This document shows positions 36,818 to 45,242 of a stretch of 64,000 nt of DNA, in pieces. The stretch is from Paramylibacter ulvae (GTDB lineage Bacteria > Pseudomonadota > Alphaproteobacteria > Rhodobacterales > Rhodobacteraceae), in NCBI RefSeq assembly GCF_014652655.1, contig NZ_BMZF01000004.1, positions 157,980 to 221,979 on the forward strand, given 5' to 3'. The notes under the pieces are model-generated. The model made no database searches. It was not told the origin of the DNA and was given only the letters and a program-made list of their open reading frames with translations. The stretch's first letter is position 1. Each line of letters begins with the position of its first letter. The position numbers and the translations under genes were made by a program.

Positions 36818-37387
36818 CTATTTTGACAATTTATCCTTTAATGACGCCAATGATGCGAACGGTTTTGCATCATCATCGGTCATGGCATCCTTGCCTGGTT
36901 CCGTAAAAACAGCGTTTTCCAGCGATGCACCCGCGACCTGTGGATAGGGCGGTAAATTTAATGCGATCACTTCGGATGCGATGGAAAACAGATCAATTTC
37001 GCTGCCCAATGGTTCCGTTTCCACGTTTTCATCCATTTCGGATACGGAATCTTCTTCGTAATTTTGATCATCGGGGATGAAATCGCGCAAAATGGTTTCA
37101 TCAATGCGTGTTTTCACAGGGGTCAGCGTAATGACACAAGATTGCACCACTGATGCGCCCAATTTGGCGTTTAATGTCCAGCTATCGCGCCCTGCGGCCT
37201 TGATGGTGCCATCGAATGACAATTTGGTCAGGTCCACCAATTCCAAATCTTGGATAATTTGTGCAAGCTGTTCCGCTGAAAATTCCAGCGCAAAGCGATA
37301 TTCGCCATTGTTTGGCAGATCAGAAACCGCCACCACAGGTGCATTGTGAATTTTTGGTTGATTTTTCGTCATGTTTTTTTTCGTCAT
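36818..37387 (-). CDS. yceD: YceD/DUF177 protein
   Basis: A 189-residue protein from ATG 37387 (an alternative ATG lies at 37372, and the longer upstream frame reaches into the bamE promoter region). Residues ~35-180 match the DUF177 layout: LELVDLTKLSFDGTIKAAGRDSWTLNAKLGASVVQSCVITLTPV, then an acidic IPDDQNYEEDSVSEMDENVETEP linker and EVIALNLPPYPQ. The usual partner upstream of rpmF, implicated in 23S rRNA accumulation in bacteria and plants. The classical C...C pair is partly missing (only SCVI remains). Confidence 0.88.
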   Translation of the reverse strand: MTKKNMTKNQPKIHNAPVVAVSDLPNNGEYRFALEFSAEQLAQIIQDLELVDLTKLSFDGTIKAAGRDSWTLNAKLGASVVQSCVITLTPVKTRIDETILRDFIPDDQNYEEDSVSEMDENVETEPLGSEIDLFSIASEVIALNLPPYPQVAGASLENAVFTEPGKDAMTDDDAKPFASLASLKDKLSK

Positions 37388-37491
37388 ACTCGCATTGTGT
37401 TGCTTTGATCTTGAACAAAGAAACAAGATGTTTGATTGTAGACCACGCACAGGGTATGTGGGCAAGGGTTAACAGGTTAAAGGCGAATAAA

Positions 37492-37947
37492 ATGTTTGGA
37501 AGATTAAACCGATTTTTAGCAGTGAGCATTTTACTGCTTGGATTCGCTGCCTGTTCCGAAGTGTTCCGTTATCACGGCTATGCCCCGTCAGATGCAGAAT
37601 TGGACGAATTGGTCGTGGGCATTGATACCCGCGGAAGTGTCGAAGACATCGTTGGCCCGCCATCCAGCACGGGTGTGATGAACGATGGTGGTTGGTATTA
37701 TATTTCCAGCAAAATCCGCCATTATGCATATCAAGAAGCACGCGTCGTTGATCGCGAATTGGTTGCCATTTCATTTGACGGCGACGATGTAATCACCAAT
37801 ATCGAACGTTTTGGTTTAGCGGATGGGCGCGTGATTGTGTTGAACCGCCGCGTGACCGAATTGCCCGTCAAAGGCCCAGGTGTGTTGAGCCAGATTTTGG
37901 GCACATTGGGTAACATTGATGCGGGTAAACTTTTGGGCGGAAATTAA
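37492..37947 (+). CDS. bamE: BamE outer-membrane assembly lipoprotein
   Basis: A 151-residue lipoprotein from the ATG at 37492; a longer open frame upstream overlaps yceD and is not used. Signal peptide with lipobox GFAAC (Cys at ~21). The SmpA/OmlA fold follows: SDAELDELVVGIDTRGSVEDIVGPPSSTGVMNDGGWYYISSKI, i.e. the VGxDTRxSVxxxxGxP helix-turn then strands. Part of the Bam complex that inserts outer-membrane proteins. Divergent from yceD. Confidence 0.9.
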   Translation: MFGRLNRFLAVSILLLGFAACSEVFRYHGYAPSDAELDELVVGIDTRGSVEDIVGPPSSTGVMNDGGWYYISSKIRHYAYQEARVVDRELVAISFDGDDVITNIERFGLADGRVIVLNRRVTELPVKGPGVLSQILGTLGNIDAGKLLGGN

Positions 37948-37965
37948 CCCCAGCCTGTAAATAAA

Positions 37966-38042
37966 CTGTCACAATCATTATATAAGTGCAGATTAGCCGC
38001 CCCGCCAATGCGCGGGGTGGGTGAAATCCAACTGGATTGGAG
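37966..38042 (+). promoter_or_regulatory. olsB leader: half Pho-box-like site and two hairpins
   Basis: CTGTCAC (37966-37972) resembles one half of a Pho box, but the second half at the expected spacing is not recognisable. Two small hairpins follow: CCCCGC/GCGGGG (38000-38017) and AATCC/GGATT (38025-38038). The latter ends directly before the GGAG ribosome site (38039-38042) of olsB. Phosphate control of ornithine lipid genes is known elsewhere; here it is a weak inference. Confidence 0.3.
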
Positions 38043-38050
38043 AATGCAAA

Positions 38051-38788
38051 ATGGTGATCTTGCAAAAGGGACAGTACCGCGCCCGTTTCGCACAAACACA
38101 AGCCGATATTTTGGCCGCACAGCGATTGCGTGCATCTGCATTTTTGGGCGATCATTCGGGTGGATTAGATCAGGATGGCTATGATGATGAATGTCTGCAT
38201 GTCTTGATCGAGGACACAAAAACCAACACTCTAATGTGTTGTTTTCGCATGATGTTTCTGGCAGCAACCGACTGCCCCGATCAAACTTATTCGGCACAGT
38301 TTTATGATTTGAAACATTTCAAAAACTTTGACGGGGCGAAGTTGGAATTGGGGCGGTTTTGTATCGCACCCGATGTGATTGATCCCGATATTTTACGTCT
38401 TGCTTGGACGGTAATTACCCAATTTGTTGATGAACGGGATGTCAAAATCCTGTTTGGTTGTTCATCATTTCATGGCACGGATGCGGCGGCCTATACCGAT
38501 GCATTGGCATTGTTAAAAGAGCGTCATTTGGGCCCGAAGAAATGGATGCCACGGATCAAAGCGCCAAAGATTTATCGTTTTGCCACGGAATTAAAAGGGC
38601 GCAAGCCCGATATCCGCGCCGCACAACGTACATTGCCACCATTGCTGCGCAGCTACCTCACGCTGGGTGGGTGGGTCAGCGATCATGCGGTGGTTGATCG
38701 CGCACTTGGCACGTTGCATGTGTTCACAGGCGTTGAAATCGCCAGCATTTCGCCTGCGCGCAAACGGGTGTTACGCGGCGCGGTTTAG
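38051..38788 (+). CDS. olsB: Ornithine lipid acyltransferase OlsB
   Basis: A 245-residue GNAT-type acyltransferase that moves a 3-hydroxyacyl chain from ACP to the alpha-amino group of ornithine, giving lyso-ornithine lipid. Family features are ILAAQRLRASAFLGD near the N-terminus, KLELGRFCIAPD, and FGCSSFHGTDAAAYTDALALLKERHLGP. I place the start at 38051, after GGAG at 38039; an upstream ATG ten codons earlier lies within the hairpin. olsA is not adjacent. Membrane lipid remodelling under phosphate limitation is a common role. Confidence 0.85.
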   Translation: MVILQKGQYRARFAQTQADILAAQRLRASAFLGDHSGGLDQDGYDDECLHVLIEDTKTNTLMCCFRMMFLAATDCPDQTYSAQFYDLKHFKNFDGAKLELGRFCIAPDVIDPDILRLAWTVITQFVDERDVKILFGCSSFHGTDAAAYTDALALLKERHLGPKKWMPRIKAPKIYRFATELKGRKPDIRAAQRTLPPLLRSYLTLGGWVSDHAVVDRALGTLHVFTGVEIASISPARKRVLRGAV

Positions 38789-38802
38789 CGGCGTATTCAC
38801 CA

Positions 38803-38859
38803 TGTGGCGGTTGGTTAACCGTGTGGCGGCTGGTTAGCCGTGTGGCGGTTGGTTAACCG
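38803..38859. repeat. Three 19-bp tandem repeats, each a mini-hairpin with a compensatory change
   Basis: Units at 38803-38821, 38822-38840 and 38841-38859. Units 1 and 3 read TGTGGCGGTTGGTTAACCG; unit 2 reads TGTGGCGGCTGGTTAGCCG. In each, the CGGTT/AACCG (or CGGCT/AGCCG) arms pair around GGTT. The two differences in unit 2 compensate each other, so pairing is kept. Part of a fourth unit begins at 38873. Lies between olsB and convergent moaA; the last unit includes the moaA stop codon. Probably a 3' end structure for one or both transcripts. Confidence 0.75.
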
Positions 38860-39866
38860 CCCGTATGGCTCATGTGGCGGGTCATTTGCCCATCGGCGCG
38901 TTGGCGCGAATAATCAAAATCATGACCTTTGGGTTTTGTTGCAATCGCCCCATGAATCGCACGGATCAGCGGCGCATCATCATTGGGGTTGTCGCGTAAA
39001 ACGCTGCGCAAATCTGATTCATCTTCTTGCCCCAAACATTGGAACAATTGCCCCGTACAGGTCAGGCGTACACGATTACAGCTTTCGCAGAAATTATGGG
39101 TCAGCGGGGTGATAAACCCTATTTTTTGGTTGGTCTGGGACAGGCGCACATATCGTGCGGGCCCGCCGCTTCGTTCATCAGATTCGACCAAATCCCAAGA
39201 TTCTGCCAAACGTGCGCGCAAATCTTTGAGTGACCAATATTGATCCAAACGATCCTCGTTGCCGATATCGCCCATTGGCATCACCTCGATAAAGGTGAGA
39301 TCCATATCGCGATCCGCACACCAGCGCACCAGTGTTTCCAATTCATCTTCGTTAAAACCCTTGAGCGCGACAGTGTTGATTTTCACGCGCAGCCCTGCGT
39401 TCAGTGCCGCATCAATACCGTTCAACACCTGCGCCAAGCGCCCCCAGCGGGTGATACGTGCGAATTTATCTGTGTCCAGCGTATCAAGCGATACGTTGAT
39501 GCGTTTCACACCACAGGCGGCCAATTCATCGGCGTATTTCGCCAGTTGTGATCCGTTGGTTGTAAGCGTGAGTTCACCAAGCGCACCCGATTCCAAATGG
39601 CGCGACATGTTTTGGAAAAATGTCATGATTCCCCGCCGCACCAAAGGTTCACCACCCGTGATGCGCAATTTGTTCACACCTTGGCTGATAAACGCAGAAC
39701 ACAGGCGATCCAGCTCTTCCAGCGTTAGCAATTCCGCCTTTGGCAAGAATGTCATATTTTCGGACATGCAATAAACACAGCGAAAATCGCAGCGGTCTGT
39801 TACAGAAACCCGCAGATAATTGATCTCGCGTGCGAAAGGGTCGATAAGTTTGGGTGTATTGGTCAT
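38853..39866 (-). CDS. moaA: GTP 3',8-cyclase MoaA
   Basis: A 337-residue radical SAM enzyme that starts molybdenum cofactor synthesis from GTP. The SAM cluster cysteines are 26, 30 and 33 (CDFRCVYC); the second cluster is in [29 protein letters not shown] and TTNGSQLA are typical. Unlike E. coli MoaA, which ends in a GG motif, this one ends HMSHTGG and also carries the GG pair needed for activity. Its stop lies inside the tandem repeat. Confidence 0.94.
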   Translation of the reverse strand: MTNTPKLIDPFAREINYLRVSVTDRCDFRCVYCMSENMTFLPKAELLTLEELDRLCSAFISQGVNKLRITGGEPLVRRGIMTFFQNMSRHLESGALGELTLTTNGSQLAKYADELAACGVKRINVSLDTLDTDKFARITRWGRLAQVLNGIDAALNAGLRVKINTVALKGFNEDELETLVRWCADRDMDLTFIEVMPMGDIGNEDRLDQYWSLKDLRARLAESWDLVESDERSGGPARYVRLSQTNQKIGFITPLTHNFCESCNRVRLTCTGQLFQCLGQEDESDLRSVLRDNPNDDAPLIRAIHGAIATKPKGHDFDYSRQRADGQMTRHMSHTGG

Positions 39867-39975
39867 GATGTCACCTTATGGGGGGGAATTTTTGCGTGCA
39901 ATAGTCCAAAGGTCACAAACGCGTTGAAACCGACATCTGTGGTGCATAAGTTTAGCGCAACAAGGCAAAGGATGA

Positions 39976-40506
39976 ATGATGCAACATTTTAAGATTTCAA
40001 TCGCACTGGGTGGTTTGGCAATTTTGGCCGCTGGCTGTGCGGATAATGCGGGTTCATTCCCAACGCTCGGTAAGGGATACAAAGAATCAACCGAAGTGGT
40101 TTCAGATGTCGCCCCCTCAACCCAAGAGAGCGTCGATGAAACAGAGGTAGCATCCGTTGATCCAGATGTGTTGACCACAGGTGTGACACCGCAACAAGCC
40201 GCAACAGTGAGCGATGCGGAAGTCGCCGCCGCCGCCGCCGCGCCAAGCACATCGGGTGCATTGCTGGGCGAAACAGTTGGATCATTGGGATTGTTGGAAC
40301 GCACGGGCATTTGGGTGCGCACACCGTTGGTCACGGCTGAAACAGAAGGGCGCGTTGTGGTGAAATCCACGGGAAAATCGGCCAATGTCACGCTGATTCC
40401 GCTGGGCGGAGATGCGGGTGCGGGTTCGCAAATTTCATTGGCAGCAATGCAATTACTGGGCATTCCATTGACGGATTTGCCAGTGTTGAACGTTTACAAA
40501 AGCTAG
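39976..40506 (+). CDS. Lipoprotein with conserved C-terminal domain, unknown role
   Basis: A 176-residue protein with a lipoprotein signal and lipobox LAAGC (Cys ~21). Residues ~25-90 are low-complexity acidic/alanine sequence, a likely flexible tether across the periplasm. The conserved-looking part is ~95-176: LGETVGSLGLLERTGIWVRTPLV, then TGKSANVTLIPLGGDAGAGSQISLAAMQLLGIPLTDLPVLNVY. Similar Rhodobacterales proteins have been misnamed D-galactarate dehydratase, but there is no enzyme motif here. Divergent from moaA. Confidence 0.7.
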   Translation: MMQHFKISIALGGLAILAAGCADNAGSFPTLGKGYKESTEVVSDVAPSTQESVDETEVASVDPDVLTTGVTPQQAATVSDAEVAAAAAAPSTSGALLGETVGSLGLLERTGIWVRTPLVTAETEGRVVVKSTGKSANVTLIPLGGDAGAGSQISLAAMQLLGIPLTDLPVLNVYKS

Positions 40507-40509
40507 TAT

Positions 40510-41184
40510 TTACAGATATTTACGCGCTTCTTTTACGGCGAACGATTTCATCGCGTCGCCGTGCTGATCCAAAAACGCAACCACGCGTGGTTTGTCATGT
40601 TTCGACAGGCTACGCAGCCACCAACCGATTGATTTTTGGATAAACCACGCAGGATCATTCACATATCCCGCAGCCCAGCCCGAAATGCGATCACGCTGTG
40701 CCAGTTCATCGTTACTGGGGTGGTTTTGTTTGGTCCAAGGCAGGGTCATCACCAATGCGGCGCGACGCACCCAGATGTTTTCATCTTGCGTCCAAGTTTC
40801 AACCAGATCAAGCCGTTCGGGATGCGCGATCAAACGCCGCGCACCCGCACCAGCGGCGTGATCGGCGATTGCCCATGCATCAAACTGGGGAACCCAGCGG
40901 CAAATTTCACCCCACACGGCATCATCGGGATTGATCCGTGCTTGGGTTAACAATTTGGCGGCGGCGATGCGGGCCTCGTGGATATTGGAATCCCATAACA
41001 GGCGCGCCAGATCAACGCGGGCATCACCATCAAATTCAACGCGCCACTGTTTATAAAGCACATCAATTTCAGGGTTGGACACCCCCAGATAAGGGCGTTC
41101 AACCTTGTGATAAGCGGCCATTTGCGCCGCCTTTTCATCCGATTGTAACGCCATCAATTGCGCAAGCGCATCAGAGGCGTTCAT
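40510..41184 (-). CDS. AlkD-like DNA alkylation repair protein
   Basis: A 224-residue all-helical HEAT-repeat protein. DARVDLARLLWDSNIHEARIAAAKLL, WAIADHAAG and WVRRAALVMTLPWTK are the DNA-contacting HEAT segments of the AlkC/AlkD glycosylase family, which removes alkylated purines without base flipping. Final segment FIQKSIGWWLRSLSKHDKPRVVAFLDQHGD is typical. Starts on the last base of the glmS gene stop on the same strand (ATG at 41184), so it is probably coexpressed with glmS by read-through. Confidence 0.82.
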   Translation of the reverse strand: MNASDALAQLMALQSDEKAAQMAAYHKVERPYLGVSNPEIDVLYKQWRVEFDGDARVDLARLLWDSNIHEARIAAAKLLTQARINPDDAVWGEICRWVPQFDAWAIADHAAGAGARRLIAHPERLDLVETWTQDENIWVRRAALVMTLPWTKQNHPSNDELAQRDRISGWAAGYVNDPAWFIQKSIGWWLRSLSKHDKPRVVAFLDQHGDAMKSFAVKEARKYL

Positions 41185-43007
41185 TATTCAACCGTGACCG
41201 ATTTTGCCAAATTGCGCGGCTGATCCACATCCGTGCCTTTGGCAACGGCGGTGTGATAGGCCAACAATTGCGCCGGAATCGCATAAAGGATTGGCGCAAG
41301 GGCGGCGTGTACCGTTGGCATTTTAATCACCTTCCACGCGCCATCGCTGGCAACCTGTGCGCCCGCATCATCGGTGAACAGGATCACCTTGCCACGACGC
41401 GCCATAACCTCTTGCATATTGCTCACCGTTTTGTCGAACAACGCATCTTTGGGCGCAAACACCACGATGGGCATGTTTTCATCAACCAGCGCAATTGGGC
41501 CGTGTTTCAATTCGCCACTGGCGTAGCCTTCGGCGTGGATATAGCTGATCTCTTTGAGCTTGAGCGCACCTTCCAGTGCGATGGGGAACAGCGCACCGCG
41601 CCCCAAAAACAATGTGTCGCTGAATTTTGACAGGGCATTGGCGACATCAATAATTTCATGTTCAGCCTGAAGCGCAACATTAATAATGGATGGCAGGCCA
41701 AGCAGGGCAGAGACCAATGCCGCCTCGCCATCCGCATCCAATTTGCCGCGCTGGCGTGCGGCCTTGATCACCATGGTCATCAACACGGTCAACTGACAGG
41801 TAAATGCCTTGGTCGAGGCCACGCCGATTTCAACACCTGCATGAATTTGCAAGCTGGCGTTTGCTTCTCGTGCGATCGAACTTTCGGGGACGTTGACCAC
41901 ACCAATGGTTTGGGCGTGATTATCGTTGCAATAGCGCAATGCGGCCAATGTATCGGCGGTTTCGCCTGATTGGCTGACGAATATGGCCAATGTGTTGTCG
42001 CGCAGGGGTGGTTCGCGATATCGAAATTCGGATGCCACATCCAAATCAACGGGGATGCCCGCGATTTGTTCGAACCAGTATTTTGCCACGTTACACGCCA
42101 AATAGGCGGTGCCACAGGCCACCATGGTGATCTGCGAAATTTTGGAAAAATCCAGATCCACATCGGGCAACACCACGGCGTTGCGTTCGGTGTTGATATA
42201 ATGTTTCACTGCATCGCCCAAAACCGCAGGCTGTTCTGCGATTTCTTTAGACATGAAATGTTTATGCGTACCCTTGTCTGCATTTGCAGATTTCATATCC
42301 AATTCGCGCATGTTGCGATTGGCAAGCGTTCCGTTGGCATCACGAATTTCGAAACTGTTGCGGGTAATCACCGCCCAATCGCCTTCTTCTAGGTATGTGA
42401 CCTTGTTTGTCATCGGGGCCAATGCGATGGCATCTGATCCCACGAACATTTCACCATCCCCATGACCGATGGCCAATGGTGATCCCTTGCGTGCTGCGAT
42501 CATCAAATCATCTTCGCCTTGGAACAGAAAGCAAAGCGCATATGCGCCATCAAGCCGGGCGATGGTTTTTTCTGCGGCGTTTGTCGCAGACAGGCCATCA
42601 TCCATGAATTGTTGGCACAATTTTACGATGGTTTCGGTGTCGGTATCGGTGTCAAACCCATATCCCGCATCGGTCAGTTCGCTGCGCAATTCTTTGAAAT
42701 TTTCGATAATGCCATTGTGCACCACCGCCACGCGCCCTGCCTGATGGGGGTGGGCGTTGGTGACATTAGGTTGCCCATGTGTGGCCCAACGTGTGTGGCC
42801 AATGCCAGCGGTGCCCGCAATCGGGTTATGCACCAGCAAATCGGACAGGTTGACCAATTTGCCAACCGCGCGGCGGCGATCCAGCACTCCGTCATTAACC
42901 GTGGCGATACCGGCGCTGTCATAGCCGCGATACTCCAGACGTTTCAGCGCATCGACCAAAATAGGGGCTGCTTGGTGGTTACCCAAGACACCGACGATTC
43001 CACACAT
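41184..43007 (-). CDS. glmS: Glucosamine-6-phosphate synthase GlmS
   Basis: A 607-residue enzyme that makes glucosamine-6-phosphate from fructose-6-phosphate and glutamine for cell wall precursors. The glutaminase nucleophile is Cys2 (MCGIVGVLG); two SIS domains follow, with SQSGETADTLAALR and the C-terminal LAKSVTVE active-site loop. The length is typical. Lies four bases downstream of glmU on the same strand. I saw no glmS ribozyme upstream, as expected outside Gram-positives. Confidence 0.96.
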   Translation of the reverse strand: MCGIVGVLGNHQAAPILVDALKRLEYRGYDSAGIATVNDGVLDRRRAVGKLVNLSDLLVHNPIAGTAGIGHTRWATHGQPNVTNAHPHQAGRVAVVHNGIIENFKELRSELTDAGYGFDTDTDTETIVKLCQQFMDDGLSATNAAEKTIARLDGAYALCFLFQGEDDLMIAARKGSPLAIGHGDGEMFVGSDAIALAPMTNKVTYLEEGDWAVITRNSFEIRDANGTLANRNMRELDMKSANADKGTHKHFMSKEIAEQPAVLGDAVKHYINTERNAVVLPDVDLDFSKISQITMVACGTAYLACNVAKYWFEQIAGIPVDLDVASEFRYREPPLRDNTLAIFVSQSGETADTLAALRYCNDNHAQTIGVVNVPESSIAREANASLQIHAGVEIGVASTKAFTCQLTVLMTMVIKAARQRGKLDADGEAALVSALLGLPSIINVALQAEHEIIDVANALSKFSDTLFLGRGALFPIALEGALKLKEISYIHAEGYASGELKHGPIALVDENMPIVVFAPKDALFDKTVSNMQEVMARRGKVILFTDDAGAQVASDGAWKVIKMPTVHAALAPILYAIPAQLLAYHTAVAKGTDVDQPRNLAKSVTVE

Positions 43008-43010
43008 ATT

Positions 43011-44366
43011 TTAATCCTTTTTCTTGGCTGCTTTGGCGGCCTTGAGTTTATTCATTAATCGCAAGGCAAAACCAACCTTGTTTACTTGTTTTGCCCGCCC
43101 AAGGGCGAGATCACCATCAGGCACATCAAGGGTAATGACCGAACCTGACCCCGTCATTGCATCGTCACCAATGCGTACAGGGGCAACAAGGGCGGAATTT
43201 GATCCGATAAAGGCACGTTCGCCAATGATGGTTTTATGTTTGAATACACCGTCATAATTACATGTGATCGTGCCAGCGCCGATATTGGCATCTTTGCCAA
43301 CCTCTGCGTCACCGATATATGATAGGTGGTTAAGTTTCGCACCCTCGGCCACGAGCGCGTTTTTGACTTCGACAAAATTGCCAACCTTGGCACCATCACC
43401 GATTTCAGCACCAGGGCGCAGACGGGCATAGGGGCCAATGATTGCATCCTTGGATACATGGCACCCTTCCAGATGGGAAAACGCGCGGATATTTGCACCT
43501 GATTCAATGGTCACATCTGGGCCAAATACGACGTTTGGTTCGACAATCACATCGCGCCCGATGATGGTGTCATAGGCGAAAAATACAGTTTCGGGGGCTG
43601 TCAATGTGGCGCCATTGATCATCGCGGCGTGGCGTGCGTTGAATTGAAATGTGGATTCGGCCACTGCCAGATCAACACGGCTATTCACGCCCATAGTTTC
43701 GGATTCATCACAGGATACTGCGGCACAAGTCATGCCAGCATCCCGTGCCAAGGCCACAATATCCGTCAGATAATATTCGCCATTGGCATTATCATTGCCA
43801 ACCTTTGCGATCAGATCAAACAACACATCGCGGGGCGCACAGATGACGCCCGAATTGCAAAAATTCACCATGAGCTGTTCTGGCGTTGCATCCTTGGCCT
43901 CGACAATCGCATCAAGCGATCCATCATCCGCCAAGATCAAACGACCATAACCACCCGCATTAGCGGCGGTAAAGCCAAGCACAACAACGGATGCGCCGCT
44001 GTCGCGTTTATCTTTCATAGATTGCAAAGTTTCATGGGTGATAAACGGCGTATCGCCATAAAGGATGAACACATCCCCATCAAAATCAGACAATGCTGCG
44101 CGGGCCTGTTCCACCGCATGACCCGTGCCAAGCTGTTCTGTTTGCAAAACCACCTGTGCATCTGAATTGTAATCGAGCGCGGCCTTTTCCACCAAATCTG
44201 CACCGTGACCTGCGACAACGATGGTGCGCTCTGCGTCAATCCCTTCACCAGAGCGCATGGTGTGCACCAACATCGGCGCACTCGCGACAGCGTGTAATAC
44301 TTTGGGCAAATCGGATTGCATCCGCGTGCCTTTGCCCGCGGCGAGGATAATAACTGCGTTCGACAT
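43011..44366 (-). CDS. glmU: Bifunctional GlmU (acetyltransferase/uridyltransferase)
   Basis: A 451-residue enzyme from ATG 44366; a longer frame upstream adds 27 unrelated residues and is not used. The N-terminal pyrophosphorylase has LAAGKGTRMQSDLPKVLHAV and YGDTPFITHETL; the C-terminal left-handed beta-helix hexapeptides run from ~250 to 430 (GPYARLRPGAEIGDGAKVGNFVEVKNA, IGAGTITCNYDGVFKHKT). Makes UDP-GlcNAc. The tail is lysine-rich (NKLKAAKAAKKKD). Operon with glmS. Confidence 0.95.
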   Translation of the reverse strand: MSNAVIILAAGKGTRMQSDLPKVLHAVASAPMLVHTMRSGEGIDAERTIVVAGHGADLVEKAALDYNSDAQVVLQTEQLGTGHAVEQARAALSDFDGDVFILYGDTPFITHETLQSMKDKRDSGASVVVLGFTAANAGGYGRLILADDGSLDAIVEAKDATPEQLMVNFCNSGVICAPRDVLFDLIAKVGNDNANGEYYLTDIVALARDAGMTCAAVSCDESETMGVNSRVDLAVAESTFQFNARHAAMINGATLTAPETVFFAYDTIIGRDVIVEPNVVFGPDVTIESGANIRAFSHLEGCHVSKDAIIGPYARLRPGAEIGDGAKVGNFVEVKNALVAEGAKLNHLSYIGDAEVGKDANIGAGTITCNYDGVFKHKTIIGERAFIGSNSALVAPVRIGDDAMTGSGSVITLDVPDGDLALGRAKQVNKVGFALRLMNKLKAAKAAKKKD

Positions 44367-44494
44367 AAAATAACCTTTGTTCTTTTGCCTGCTTTTAGCG
44401 GCAGTTTTCACACAGCGAAAGTGTTTCATGGTCAAGAAACCTTTCACTGCGTTACGAAACTGTGGCAGATGGAGGGAAAAATGGATGGTGATTG

Positions 44495-45160
44495 ATGAAA
44501 TCGGCGATTTTTGACCTTGATGGTACGTTGGCGGACACTAGTGCGGATTTATTAGAAGCAGCAAATGCGTGTTTTATTAACCTTGGACATGGCGCGGTAT
44601 TGGATGCAAAAAACGATGCGCTGACTGCATTTGCGGGTGGGCGTGCGATGCTAAATTTAGGGTTTTCGCGGATCAATCCCGATTACACCGAGGCCGACAT
44701 TGATACACAGCATCCAATTTTTTTGGACTATTACAGTGCTAATTTGGATGTACACACGGTGTTATATGACGGTGTGATCGAGGCATTGGATCATTTGCAG
44801 GGTGCGGGCTATGCGCTTGGCATTTGTACGAACAAGCCAGAAGGGCTTGCCGTTGAATTGGTGAAACGATTGAAAATTGATCACTATTTTGGCGCGTTGG
44901 TGGGGGCCGATACGCTGCCCGTGCGCAAACCAGACCCCGAACATTTGTTTGAAACCATTCGTCGCATTGGTGGCACGCCGGATAAATCGGTTTTGATCGG
45001 CGATACAATTACCGATCGCAAAACTAGCACAAATGCCAATGTGCCCAGCATTCTGGTAACATTTGGGCCAAGCGGGCATGCGATTGCGGATTTGGCGCCA
45101 GAGGCATTGTTGCATCATTACGATGACCTGCCCAATTTATTGTCGCAAATGTTGGATTAA
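44495..45160 (+). CDS. gph: Phosphoglycolate phosphatase-like HAD hydrolase
   Basis: A 221-residue HAD phosphatase starting at ATG 44495. Motif I is FDLDGTLADT (nucleophile Asp8), motif II ICTNKPEG, then KPDPEHLFETI and motif IV LIGDTITDRKTS. The helical cap and length fit the Gph/PGP group that removes phosphate from 2-phosphoglycolate, but the family is broad. Divergent from glmU. A hairpin terminator follows at 45181. Confidence 0.82.
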   Translation: MKSAIFDLDGTLADTSADLLEAANACFINLGHGAVLDAKNDALTAFAGGRAMLNLGFSRINPDYTEADIDTQHPIFLDYYSANLDVHTVLYDGVIEALDHLQGAGYALGICTNKPEGLAVELVKRLKIDHYFGALVGADTLPVRKPDPEHLFETIRRIGGTPDKSVLIGDTITDRKTSTNANVPSILVTFGPSGHAIADLAPEALLHHYDDLPNLLSQMLD

Positions 45161-45180
45161 TCTTTGCCGAAACAAGCGCT

Positions 45181-45215
45181 GCGCGGGTTGCAATTTAAAA
45201 CCCGCGCTGTTTGAT
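45181..45215 (+). terminator. Hairpin terminator after gph
   Basis: GCGCGGGTT (45181-45189) pairs perfectly with AACCCGCGC (45199-45207) around a nine-base loop; the following TGTTTGATTATT is T-rich but broken. Likely ends the gph transcript before the DegT-family gene. Confidence 0.5.
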
Positions 45216-45242
45216 TATTCGCAAACCACCAAAGGTATCGAA

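Noticed and set aside
37408-37429. ATCTTG/CAAGAT inverted repeat between yceD and bamE
   Set aside because: Six-base arms in a divergent promoter region are too short to call an operator.
38803-38859. CRISPR array
   Set aside because: Units are contiguous with no spacers, only 19 bases long, and no cas genes are present.
44367-44447. 27-residue extension of GlmU
   Set aside because: Unrelated to the conserved GlmU N-terminus, which begins at 44366.
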